Below are positions 26,201 through 33,961 of a DNA stretch of 64,000 nt, piece after piece (positions within the stretch are counted from its first letter, which is position 1; every line of letters starts with the position of its first letter). The notes beneath the pieces are model-generated. The model ran no database searches. It was given only the letters and a program-made list of their open reading frames with translations, and had not been told where the DNA came from. Position numbers and translations under genes: made by a program. Origin of the DNA: Micromonospora echinospora (GTDB lineage: Bacteria > Actinomycetota > Actinomycetes > Mycobacteriales > Micromonosporaceae). The stretch spans positions 4,913,001-4,977,000 of the forward strand of contig NZ_LT607413.1 in NCBI RefSeq assembly GCF_900091495.1, written 5' to 3'.

Positions 26201-27622
26201 ACCAACGTGACCCCGTTGCCACTGGCACCATCGGCGACCACCGCCGATGATGCCAAGCCCCCCGTTGTCCCACACGGCGAGCCATGGACCGACCTGCCCA
26301 ACTATCCCACCAACATCATGGACAACCATGTCGGCTATCTCGACGGCAAGGTCTACTCCTTCGGCGGCACCGAATCAGGATTCGGCACGACCAGTGCGTC
26401 GTACGTCTACGATCCAACGACGTTGACCTGGACCGCGCTGGCCCCGATGCCGGAAGGGCGACAGCAGGCCTCGTCGGCATTCGTCGACGGCAGGTTCTAC
26501 CTGATCGGCGGCTGGTCCGGTGGTGACGGTGCCACCGTCGGCGTCGCGGCCATCTACGACCCGGAGACCAACACCTGGACGAAGGGCGCACGCAACCATC
26601 CGTCGCCGGCGGCTGCGGCGGGGACCGCGGTGCTGAACGAGAAGATCTACATGGTCGGCGGCTGCACGAGCAGCTGCGGCACGCGCGATGTGGTCGTGTA
26701 CGACACCGAAACCGACACCTACCAGACCGCTGCCGACTACCCCACGAACACCTCCTGGCTCGCTTGCGCGGGTCTGGACGGCAAAGTTGTCTGTGCCGGT
26801 GGTTTCACCGGTTCTACGAGTTCCGTCTCGACGTACTCCTACGATCCTGCAACGGACAGTTGGACGCGTCGGGCCGACCTGCCGGGTACGTACGACGCGT
26901 GGGGCACCAGCTACAGCGCCGCCAACGGTCAGCTGCTGCTCTCCGGCGGCGCGGTTGCCGACTCGACGGCGGTGACCAACGAGGGGTACGCGTACGACCC
27001 GCGCGCCGACAAGTGGACCGCTCTCCCCAACTCCAACAACTCGCTGTACCGGGGTGCCGCGGCATGTGGCTTCTTCAAGATCGGCGGGTCGTGGGCGAAC
27101 TGGTCCGCAACGCCAGCCAGCGAGGTCCTTCCGGGATACGAGGACTGTCGTGGCCCCGGTGTGTCGTGGTTGAGCGCCGGGCCGACGACAGCGACGATCA
27201 AGGCCGGTGACAGCCTCACCGTCGGAGTCCTGTTCGACTCCGCGGCGGTCAGCCAGCCGGGCACCTACACGGCCGAGCTGAAGATCAAGGAGAACACCCC
27301 GCACCCGGGCCCCACCATCGGCGTCACCATGAACGTGGTTCCACCGAAGTCGTGGGGCAAGCTGACCGGCACCGTCAGTGGCCAGTCCACCCACGGTGCC
27401 GTCACACCCGTAGCCGGGGCGATTGTCCAGGTCAATGACGCGAACGATGCCTCCACACTGGTCACTGGCGCTGACGGCAGCTACGCCCGCTGGATGAACC
27501 AGACCAGACAGACCCTGCAGATCGTCGTGGCGAAACACGGATACGTGCCGCAGAGCCGCGAAACCCGGATCATGAGAGGAAGAACCACGACGGAGAACTT
27601 CACCCTGCAACCGCTCCCATAA
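23204..27622 (+). CDS. Large secreted subtilisin-like (S8) protease with Kelch repeats
   Basis: The 1472-residue protein starts at ATG 23204, which has GAGGAG 7 bases upstream and a clear signal peptide (AAVATIALLALLASTAPAAQ). A propeptide precedes the S8 domain, whose triad is D202 (VASIDSGVQYDHP), H248 (GHGTHTMGT) and S419 (SGTSMAAPHVAGA). The catalytic domain is bacillopeptidase-F-like. After it come two carboxypeptidase-regulatory-like beta domains (about residues 495-655), a MAM-like beta sandwich (~665-835), another regulatory domain, an immunoglobulin-like spacer, six or so Kelch-type blades (~1030-1315), and a last regulatory-like domain. It probably acts outside the cell as a protein-degrading enzyme with binding modules. 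The gene stands alone. Confidence 0.9.
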   Translation: MWKQRPRGPRRKSRPAAVATIALLALLASTAPAAQAAPTEGEPADRASAKIEKPLGGKFAVAAMQDFLVRFTERADLTEAGRTKDWDVRGATTANALKASAARSQRGVRALLDKAKVSYKSFWATNAIYVEDGSATLAQQLAGRAEVQMLYEPRTYEIPVVAEDQPSVTPQSLQWGIADVNADDVWTNYGITGEGVVVASIDSGVQYDHPALVKQYRGTNGDGTFDHNYNWFDASGTCGGKPCDLNGHGTHTMGTMVGDDRAGNQIGMAPGATWITTNGCCDSDTTLIESGQWLLEPTDLNGQNPDVSKRPNIINNSWGTQSPSNDPFMEDISRAWEASGIFSVWANGNIGSACNTSGSPGSRIINYSVGNYDSNHAINPYSSRGAGQDGETKPNISAPGSAIRSSVPGSGYAHYSGTSMAAPHVAGAIALAWSAAPTLLGDVAATKALMDGSAVDTPDNQCGGTDDDNNVFGEGRLDALALLAAAPTRDTGVLSGTVTDATSGGPVAEAKVSLTGLIARTVSTDASGRFELRLPVGAYDLSVSKFGYATDTFTAVKIDADRTTTLNVPLASRPSSTVTGTITDGSGQGWPLYAKLDVGDTPVSAFTNPVTGAYSLNLPSGTSYRVQVTAQYAGYDPKTVALDLTAGGNVTLDVTLEVNLGCNAPGYRLVYEPVLRESFDTGKVPDGWTVVDNLGTGRVWTFNDPENWGNLTGGDGAFADVNGDYYGPPSTQDTALVTPVLDLSDITDATLEFATDYLHHASEKPEIGLSVDGGATWTTVWTQDISLRGPRKVQVSLPGAAGEPDVQIRFHYRVGTWSHWWQVDDVFVGLRDCVPLDVGLMVGNVYDANDRTPVNGATVTSDEAPHDTATTVATPQDDALADGFYWMYSSLTGKHPFTATKARYQSTTRPVDVVKGGVTSADFLLGAGRLTVKPSSVQASVPLGGVDERTFTITNDGTAPVELEITENDGSFTILKADGTRTSSTRIAGSTGTSVNRVKTNVTPLPLAPSATTADDAKPPVVPHGEPWTDLPNYPTNIMDNHVGYLDGKVYSFGGTESGFGTTSASYVYDPTTLTWTALAPMPEGRQQASSAFVDGRFYLIGGWSGGDGATVGVAAIYDPETNTWTKGARNHPSPAAAAGTAVLNEKIYMVGGCTSSCGTRDVVVYDTETDTYQTAADYPTNTSWLACAGLDGKVVCAGGFTGSTSSVSTYSYDPATDSWTRRADLPGTYDAWGTSYSAANGQLLLSGGAVADSTAVTNEGYAYDPRADKWTALPNSNNSLYRGAAACGFFKIGGSWANWSATPASEVLPGYEDCRGPGVSWLSAGPTTATIKAGDSLTVGVLFDSAAVSQPGTYTAELKIKENTPHPGPTIGVTMNVVPPKSWGKLTGTVSGQSTHGAVTPVAGAIVQVNDANDASTLVTGADGSYARWMNQTRQTLQIVVAKHGYVPQSRETRIMRGRTTTENFTLQPLP

Positions 27623-27917
27623 CGGTCTTCAGGAAACGCCCAACTGTTGCCGATGAACGAAGACGGCCCTCCGGGCGGGTTGGCTCTGACTGCCGATCAA
27701 GTGCCGACCCGTACCGGAGGGACCGTGACCAAACCTGACCCGAAGATCGAAGGGTGAGTGGGCAGGCGGCCTCGTCAACGGCGATGTCGTCGAGCGACAG
27801 GCCGACGATGCGGTCGTAGGCGCCGAGCGCGATTGCCTTGCGCTGGGCGAACGCCAACCGTGACCGGTCGGCGAATATTCGTTGAGCCGCTCGGGGGCCG
27901 GCGGTAGCGTCGCCGCC

Positions 27918-28331
27918 GTGACCTCACCGGCCCGACTGATTCGCGAGCCCGCCCTTTCCGACGTCGCCGAGTACGCGTACGCGGCCACGGTCGAGCCGCC
28001 GGCCCGGCTCGTCTTCACCGCCGGTTCCTGCCCGCTGGACGCGGAGGGGCGGACCGTCGCGCCGGGCGACCCGGCTGGCCAGGCCCGGCAGGTGATGGCC
28101 AACCTGGAGACCGCCCTAGCGGCGGCCGGCGCCCTGCTCACCGACGTCGTCAAGACCACCGTCTACGTGGCGTCGCCCCGCCGGTCTGACCTGGTGGCCG
28201 TCTGGGAGGTCGTCCGGGACGCGTTCGGTGACCACGAGCCGCCCAGCACGCTGCTCGGGGTGGCCGTGCTCGGGTACGACGACCAGCTCGTCGAGGTCGA
28301 GGCCGTCGCTGCCGTCCGCGACGGGCACTGA
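27918..28331 (+). CDS. RidA-family reactive intermediate deaminase
   Basis: I start at GTG 27918 (TSPARLIREPALSDVAEYAY) because TAGCGT (27905-27910) sits 7 bases before it, which fits a leaderless transcript. The 137-residue product has the RidA pattern: LVFTAGSCPLDAEGRTVAPG, QARQVMANLETALAAAGALL, VVKTTVYVASP, and the closing LLGVAVLGYDDQLVEVEAVA. The usual catalytic arginine in the strand after DVVKTTVYV...R is not clear here, so it may belong to a RidA subgroup without imine deaminase activity. It converges on the minus-strand DUF7662-like gene. Confidence 0.85.
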   Translation: MTSPARLIREPALSDVAEYAYAATVEPPARLVFTAGSCPLDAEGRTVAPGDPAGQARQVMANLETALAAAGALLTDVVKTTVYVASPRRSDLVAVWEVVRDAFGDHEPPSTLLGVAVLGYDDQLVEVEAVAAVRDGH

Positions 28332-28513
28332 CCTGCGGACCGCCCGGCGAGGACGCGTGTCCGGTGGGAGGTGTTGCCCCACCACGTCCGGTCGGATCGG
28401 GCGTTCGCCGGCAAGCGCGCGCCCAGAACTTCCTCAAGCCGCTGGACCGGCATCCGGATCTCGCCTCGTTCGTGCCGCTTCAGGAGGTCGGTCAGCGGGT
28501 CGTACTTCGCCAT
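28163..28513 (-). pseudogene. DUF7662-like protein with lost C-terminus
   Basis: The first ~60 residues (MAKYDPLTDLLKRHERGEIR, MPVQRLEEVLGARLPANARS, then DRTWWGNTSH) match a family of short actinobacterial proteins with the WWxN motif (DUF7662). Those proteins run about 75-85 residues. Here the frame continues antisense through the RidA gene for another 55 residues with a serine/threonine-rich tail, so the natural end is gone. The start at 28513 looks genuine. Confidence 0.5.
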
Positions 28514-28659
28514 GGCGAAGCTCTCCCGGCTCGTCGACGTGGTTCGCGCTTGTTGCGTAGGGGTTCACGACGGCGTCGGCCTGACTGCAGTCGCCGGCAG
28601 CCGAGAGCGCGCGGCTCACATCGGCTGCTATAGGCATGCTGGTAAGGGGTTCGGCAGCA

Positions 28660-28870
28660 GTCGAGCCCCGGTTGACAGTCCGGGGCCCATCCCGGTGCAA
28701 GCACGTTGGTCGTGTCGTCGACGGGGCGCCGGTGGCGACCGCAACGACACCATCGTCTACCGCACCAGCGGCATCGCCCCAGAAGCTGGCCGGACGCCCG
28801 GTCATGGCCGACGGCGCCTACCGCGGCAACCCCGAGGTGATCAGACGCGGCCATCGCGTTCTCTCTTCCT
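28660..28870 (+). pseudogene. Frameshifted IS5-family transposase remnant
   Basis: One frame gives DRNDTIVYRTSGI and the next continues QKLAGRPVMADGAYRGNPEV followed by I. Together these match the IS5-type transposase segment that runs from DCxVYRxSGI to DGAYRGNPEVIIPY, with the second catalytic aspartate in ADGAYRG. Both ends are missing and a frameshift lies between the two parts. The rest of 28514-29085 shows no gene. Confidence 0.55.
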
Positions 28871-29085
28871 TCTCTGACCTGGTCGTCTTGAGGGATCGAC
28901 GCGATGGCCGTCTCTCATCTACGCAACACGCCCATCACGGGCAAGTCGTTACACCACTCCCGTGGACGCGACCTTCCGTTGGTGTTGGCTGCGGAGACGG
29001 CAGCTTGACCCGGATTGCGGTATCCGGCAGGTGGCGCGGGTCGGGAGCGGCCTCCAGATGGTGATCCGATGTCCTGGCCAAACCG

Positions 29086-29129
29086 TTGACGTGGCCTGAG
29101 TCACGCTTCTAAGGTGAACCACCAGTTCA
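29086..29129 (+). promoter_or_regulatory. Promoter and palindromic operator of the catabolic cluster (site 1)
   Basis: TTGACG (29086-29091) and TAAGGT (29110-29115) are 18 bases apart. TGAACC-ACC-AGTTCA (29115-29129) overlaps the start region, within a perfect GTGAAC/GTTCAC inverted repeat. The same arrangement recurs at 36391-36436. An IclR regulator encoded in the cluster is the likely ligand-responsive repressor. Confidence 0.75.
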
Positions 29130-29208
29130 CTCAGTGATCCGACCCGGCGGGGCCGACCGACGGATCTCACGCCAGACGACGCTTCCGAGGGATTCGGAGA
29201 GTGCCTGC

Positions 29209-30156
29209 ATGACGACAAGAACCGCCACTACACGGACTGCCGAGGCTGGACCGGCCGGGCAGGTGGAACGAGTGATACTGCGCCGATCCGGGCGCCTGTC
29301 CGCCGCGAGGAAACGCGTGCTCAACGCCGTCGGGGCCGTATTGGTCGTGGCGGCGCTCGCCGGCCTCTGGGAGTGCTACAAGGCGCTGGGGCGCGCCGTC
29401 GACGACGTCGTGCCCGGCACCGGAATCGCCTTCCCGGTCGCCACCGACGATCTTTCGATGCCGCACGTCTGGTCGATTCTCGGCGCCCTGGTCGAGCCGG
29501 CCCGGCGGGGCGACTCGATGGTGCTGGGCAGCTATCTCCTCGGCGAGACCAGTGTGACGCTCCGCGAGGCGTTCTACGGTCTGCTGGCGGGCTCGTCGCT
29601 GGGCCTGGTGCTGGCGGTCGTCTTCCTGCACGTGGTGCCGCTCAGCAAGGGACTGATGCCCTGGCTGGTCGCGTCACAGACGGTTCCCCTGGTGGCGATC
29701 GCACCGATGATCGTGATCTGGGGCGGGAAGGCCGGCGCGCCGCCCTGGGTGGCGGTGACCGGTATCGCCGCCTACCTCGCGTTCTTCCCGGTCACCCTCA
29801 ACGCCCTACGGGGCCTGAAGTCACCGCCGAAGGTCCAGTTGGAGTTCATGCGCAGCGTAGGCGCGGGCCGCTGGCAGGTGCTGGGGTGGCTGCGGATCCC
29901 GGCAGCACTGCCCTTCGTGTTCGCCGGGCTCCGGCTGGCCGCCACCGCGAGCGTGGTGGGCGCGATCGTGGGCGAGCTTTCCGCGGGCACCGGCCGGGGC
30001 ATCGGCCGGGCGATCCTCACCTTCGCCTACTACTACTCGAACGGGCCGGAGAAGTTGTACGCGGCCGTCCTGGTCGCGGCGGCGGCCGGCATCGTGTTCG
30101 TGCAGTCCCTGGCACTCATCGAGCGCGTGGCGCTCCGGCACCGGCACACCCGGTGA
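29209..30156 (+). CDS. ABC importer permease (SsuC/TauC type)
   Basis: The 315-residue protein starts at ATG 29209, with GGAGA 8 bases upstream. It has six or so membrane segments, beginning VLNAVGAVLVVAALAGLWEC. The binding-protein-dependent permease motif (EAA loop) is EFMRSVGAGRWQVLGWLRIP, where it contacts the ATPase. The family imports small molecules such as alkylsulfonates, nitrate, taurine or pyrimidine precursors. It is the first gene of the cluster, and the ATPase, a second permease and the binding protein follow, so this is a two-permease importer. Confidence 0.9.
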   Translation: MTTRTATTRTAEAGPAGQVERVILRRSGRLSAARKRVLNAVGAVLVVAALAGLWECYKALGRAVDDVVPGTGIAFPVATDDLSMPHVWSILGALVEPARRGDSMVLGSYLLGETSVTLREAFYGLLAGSSLGLVLAVVFLHVVPLSKGLMPWLVASQTVPLVAIAPMIVIWGGKAGAPPWVAVTGIAAYLAFFPVTLNALRGLKSPPKVQLEFMRSVGAGRWQVLGWLRIPAALPFVFAGLRLAATASVVGAIVGELSAGTGRGIGRAILTFAYYYSNGPEKLYAAVLVAAAAGIVFVQSLALIERVALRHRHTR

Positions 30157-30194
30157 ACATTCCTTCCGCCTCAACAACACCTGGAGAGATGCTG

Positions 30195-30986
30195 ATGTCT
30201 GAGGCCGCGATCATTTCCGTGCGAGGAGTCAACAAGCAGTTCACCGGCGGAAACCGTACGGTGACGGCACTTGAGGACATCGACCTGTCGATCAAGCGGG
30301 GCGAGTTCGTGTCCCTGCTGGGCCCGAGCGGCTGCGGCAAGAGCACTCTGCTGCGGGTCCTGGCCGACCTGACCGAGCCGACCAGCGGCACGGTGTCGCT
30401 GAACGGCAAGACGCCGGGCGCGGCACGGACGGACCGGGACTACGGCATGGTCTTCCAGCAGGCCGGCCTCTTCGAGTGGCGTACCGTGCAGCGCAACGTC
30501 GAGCTGCCGTTGCAGGTGGCTGGGGTGGACAAGCAGACCCGGCGGGCCAAGGCCCACGAGATGCTGGAACTGGTCCGCCTCTCCGACTTCTCCCGGCACT
30601 TTCCCTGGCAGCTCTCCGGCGGCATGCAGCAGCGGGTGGCGATCGCCCGCGCGCTGTCGGCGGACCCGGAGATTCTGTTCATGGACGAGCCGCTCGGCGC
30701 GCTCGACGAGATGAACCGCGAGCGGTTGCAGGGCGAGCTGCTGCGGATCTGGTCGGACACCCAGACCACCGTCGTGTTCGTCACGCACAGCATCTCCGAG
30801 GCGGTGTTCCTGTCGTCGCGGATCGTCGTGATGTCCGCGCGTCCCGGACGGATCGCCGCCAGCATCGACGTCGACCTGCCATACCCGCGCACGGCGGCGA
30901 CCCGGACCACCGAGGCGTTCTTCGCCAAGGTCACCGAGGTGCGTACGGTGCTGCACGGCGTCCCGGCCGAGCAGGCGGCCCGATGA
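30195..30986 (+). CDS. ABC importer ATPase (SsuB/TauB type)
   Basis: The 263-residue protein starts best at ATG 30195, since GGAGAG abuts the earlier ATG at 30189. Walker A is GPSGCGKST, the Q loop is in GMVFQQAGLFEW, the signature is LSGGMQQRVAIARAL, Walker B is ILFMDEPLGALD, and the switch histidine is in VFVTHSISEA. It powers the neighbouring permeases. The stop overlaps the next start (ATGA), so translation is coupled. Confidence 0.93.
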   Translation: MSEAAIISVRGVNKQFTGGNRTVTALEDIDLSIKRGEFVSLLGPSGCGKSTLLRVLADLTEPTSGTVSLNGKTPGAARTDRDYGMVFQQAGLFEWRTVQRNVELPLQVAGVDKQTRRAKAHEMLELVRLSDFSRHFPWQLSGGMQQRVAIARALSADPEILFMDEPLGALDEMNRERLQGELLRIWSDTQTTVVFVTHSISEAVFLSSRIVVMSARPGRIAASIDVDLPYPRTAATRTTEAFFAKVTEVRTVLHGVPAEQAAR

Positions 30987-31804
30987 GTACGGCGCGGCTG
31001 GCGCGGGACACGTCGCCCGGCGCCGGTGCCCGGTCGGCGGTCGGCCGGTTCCTCCCGGTCGTCCTCACCGCGCTGGTGATCATTGGCTCGTGGCAGGTGC
31101 TGGTGATGGTCTTCGACGTTCCGTCGTTCATCGTCCCGGCGCCGGCCGACATCTCGTCGGCGTTCCGGGCCGAGTTCGGCACGATCATGTCGGCGTCGGT
31201 GGTCACCGTGCAGGAGGTGCTCCTCGGCTTGGTCCTCGGCGCGGTAGCGGGGGTCATGGTGGCGTTGGCGCTCAGCCGGTTCCCGGGAGTGTCCGCGCCG
31301 GTGCTGACCGCGGCCGTCGTCATCAACTGCGCCCCGATCGTGGCCCTCGCGCCGATCTTCAACAACTGGTTCGGGGTCACCAACCCGATGTCGAAGGCCG
31401 GCGTGGCCGCGGTGATGGTCTTCTTCCCGGTGCTGGTCAACACCACCAGGGGACTTCTCCAGGTCTCGCCCCTGCACCTGGAGATCATGCAATCGCTCGC
31501 GGCGCAGCCACGACAGGTGGCGCTCATGCTGCGGTTGCCCAACGCGTTGCCGTACCTGTTCAACGCGCTCAAGCTCGGCAGCACGCTCGCCGTGATCGGC
31601 GTGATCGTGACCGAGTACTTCGGGGGACCGAGCAACGCTCTCGGGGTGTACATCGCCTACCAGGCGGCCCTGCCCCGCTTCGAGTTCGCCTGGGCGGGGA
31701 TCGCCGTGGCCAGCGCGCTCGGTCTGCTGCTGTTCGGTGTCACGTCTCTGTTGGAACGCCTCCTGATGCCCTGGCACGAGTCCCTGCACGACAGCGACTC
31801 GTGA
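30983..31804 (+). CDS. ABC importer permease, second subunit
   Basis: The 273-residue permease begins 4 bases inside the ATPase gene. Membrane segments include FLPVVLTALVIIGSWQVLVM and VLLGLVLGAVAGVMVALALS. The coupling-helix region is EIMQSLAAQPRQVALMLRLP. It differs clearly from the first permease, so the importer is a heterodimer in the membrane. The substrate-binding protein follows after 32 bases. Confidence 0.9.
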   Translation: MSTARLARDTSPGAGARSAVGRFLPVVLTALVIIGSWQVLVMVFDVPSFIVPAPADISSAFRAEFGTIMSASVVTVQEVLLGLVLGAVAGVMVALALSRFPGVSAPVLTAAVVINCAPIVALAPIFNNWFGVTNPMSKAGVAAVMVFFPVLVNTTRGLLQVSPLHLEIMQSLAAQPRQVALMLRLPNALPYLFNALKLGSTLAVIGVIVTEYFGGPSNALGVYIAYQAALPRFEFAWAGIAVASALGLLLFGVTSLLERLLMPWHESLHDSDS

Positions 31805-31836
31805 GCCACGGGCCACCACGATCTGTTGGAGTCAGA

Positions 31837-33000
31837 ATGGCCCTGCAACTATGGCGGACCCCGCGAAAGGGTCGCCCCGCCACAATCGCCACCGCCCTCA
31901 CCGCCGTCCTGCTCGCCGCCTCGGCCTGCGGTGGCATGTCCGACACCCCGAGCGAGTCCGCGGCTGAGGCCGCCAAGAACTGCGAGTCGACCACCAAGGT
32001 CCGGGTGGTGCTCCAGTGGGTCGCCCAGGCCCAGTTCGCCGGCTACTACGCGGCCAAGGAGAAGGGTTACTACGCCGAGGAGTGTCTCGACGTCACCATC
32101 CAGGAGGGCGGCGTCAACATCGTTCCTCAGCAGGTGCTCTCCGCTGGCAACGCCGAGTTCGCGGTCAGCCACGTCACCAAGACGATGGTGACCCGGGAGC
32201 AGGGCGCGAATCTGGTGAACATCGGCCAGGTGTTCCAGCGTGGCGCCTATCTCCAGGTCGCCTGGGCCGACTCCGGCATCAAGGCGTTGACCGACCTGAA
32301 GGGTAAGAAGGTCGGGAGCTGGGGCTACGGCAACGAGCTCGTGCTGTTCGCGGCGATGAAGGACGCCGGCGTCGACCCGAGCCGCGACACGGAGATCATC
32401 CAGCAGCCGTTCGACATGTCGCTGCTGCTCCGTCGGGAGATCGACGCCGGTCAGGCCAAGACCTACAACGAGTACGCCCAGCTGCTGGAAACCAAGAACC
32501 CGAAGACGGGCAAGCTCTACCAGCCGTCGGACTTCTCGGTGATCAGTCTCCAGGACGCCGGCTACACCAGCCTGGAGGACGGCATCTACGCCCGTGGTGA
32601 CTGGCTGGGGGAGCAGGTCAACCAGGACACGGCGGTGAAGTTCCTGAAGGCGTCCTACCGCGGCTGGGGCTACTGTCGCGACGACCTGGCCGGCTGCGTC
32701 GACATCGTGCTCGACAACGGCAGTGCGCTGGGGCAGGGGCACCAGACCTGGATGCTCAACGAGATCAACAAGCTGATCTGGCCCGCGACCAAGGGCGTGG
32801 GAATGATGGACCAGGCGGCCTGGGACCAGACGATCAAGATCGCGATCGGTGGGGGAGTGCTGAAGAACGTTCCGGACAAGGACGCGTTCCGCACCGACCT
32901 GTCGCAGCGCGCGAACGACGAACTCAAGGCCGACGGCTTCGACGTCAGCGGGACCTCCTACACACCGCAGACCGTGACGATCACGGAAGGCGGGAAGTAG
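31837..33000 (+). CDS. Substrate-binding lipoprotein, NMT1/THI5-like
   Basis: The 387-residue protein has an N-terminal export signal (PATIATALTAVLLAASACGG) ending in a lipobox-like cysteine, so it is probably tethered outside the membrane. The start of the mature domain, KVRVVLQWVAQAQFAGYYAA and KEKGYYAEECLDVTIQEGG, is the standard opening of the NMT1/THI5-like group, whose members bind pyrimidine precursors, riboflavin or related small molecules. It delivers substrate to the two permeases. With dihydropyrimidinase downstream, a pyrimidine or cyclic ureide is the best guess. GGAG precedes the ATG. Confidence 0.9.
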   Translation: MALQLWRTPRKGRPATIATALTAVLLAASACGGMSDTPSESAAEAAKNCESTTKVRVVLQWVAQAQFAGYYAAKEKGYYAEECLDVTIQEGGVNIVPQQVLSAGNAEFAVSHVTKTMVTREQGANLVNIGQVFQRGAYLQVAWADSGIKALTDLKGKKVGSWGYGNELVLFAAMKDAGVDPSRDTEIIQQPFDMSLLLRREIDAGQAKTYNEYAQLLETKNPKTGKLYQPSDFSVISLQDAGYTSLEDGIYARGDWLGEQVNQDTAVKFLKASYRGWGYCRDDLAGCVDIVLDNGSALGQGHQTWMLNEINKLIWPATKGVGMMDQAAWDQTIKIAIGGGVLKNVPDKDAFRTDLSQRANDELKADGFDVSGTSYTPQTVTITEGGK

Positions 33001-33111
33001 GCGAGCGGCGTGTGCCGGGCGGCGCCGCCGTTCGGCACACGTCCGCAGCCAGTGACGCCTGCCAAGATATGGGCCGTATCCCTTGGCCGATGGCAATTGA
33101 TGGAGGTAGCA

Positions 33112-33903
33112 ATGGCGCCCAGTGAGGCGGGGCTGGTGCGACGTACGATCTGGCTCCTGCGGGCCGTGGCGGCTCACCCCGAGGGTGTCGGACTCAGCGA
33201 GGTGGCCCGGGAGGCGGGTATCCCCAAGGCCACCTGCTACCGGGTGCTCACCGTGCTGGAGCGGGAGAGCTGGCTCACCCTCGATCCGGTGACCCGTCGC
33301 TACCGGGTGTCGCTCGGACTGCTCTCCATCGTGGGCGGTCTGCTCGACGGCGGCGGCGCGTACGGGCACATGCGGGAGGTGCTGCGGAACCTGGCCGAGG
33401 AGACCAGGGAGACCGCGGGCTTCGACGTGCTGCTTCCACCGAAGGTGATGGTCGTCGCCCAGGTGCCGGGGCCGTCGCTGATCGGGCAGACGCTCAAGCC
33501 GGTACCCCGTACCCAGCCAGTGTGGGCGACCTCCACGGGGAAGGTGCTGCTGGCGGCGCTGAACCCGGATTCGGTGCGGGCCGACTTCACCGAGGAGTTC
33601 GCCGAGCACGCCCCGCCGGAGGTGGGGGACCTGGAGTCCTTCATGGGCTCGCTGGAGGCGGTTCGGAACCGGGGGTTCGCCTTCGCGTACGACGAACTGG
33701 AGATCGGGGCGGCGTCGGTCGCCGCACCGGTGCGCCTGCGAGGGACGACGCCGTACGCGGTCTGGATCGGCGGGCCCACCTACCGGATCACCCGCGACCG
33801 CATCGACAACATGGCGGAGTCGGTGATCAAGGCCGCACGACAGCTCACCGACCTGCTCAGCAACGCTGACATCGATATCCCGAGTGCCTTTGCCAGACGC
33901 TAG
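33112..33903 (+). CDS. IclR-family transcriptional regulator
   Basis: The 263-residue protein starts at ATG 33112, five bases after GGAGGT. The N-terminal winged helix has GVGLSEVAREAGIPKATCYR and VLTVLERESWL. The C-terminal effector domain has QPVWATSTGKVLLAALNPDS and GFAFAYDELEIGAASVAAPV, the two most conserved IclR regions. IclR proteins bind palindromes of about 15 bases near promoters and respond to small acids. The repeated TGAACC-N3-RGTTCA sites at 29115 and 36422 are the obvious targets. Confidence 0.92.
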   Translation: MAPSEAGLVRRTIWLLRAVAAHPEGVGLSEVAREAGIPKATCYRVLTVLERESWLTLDPVTRRYRVSLGLLSIVGGLLDGGGAYGHMREVLRNLAEETRETAGFDVLLPPKVMVVAQVPGPSLIGQTLKPVPRTQPVWATSTGKVLLAALNPDSVRADFTEEFAEHAPPEVGDLESFMGSLEAVRNRGFAFAYDELEIGAASVAAPVRLRGTTPYAVWIGGPTYRITRDRIDNMAESVIKAARQLTDLLSNADIDIPSAFARR

Positions 33904-33961
33904 GGCACCCGCCGACCGTACCGGCTCGCCCGTGGCGAGGCCTGCGGTGAAGGAGGAAGCA

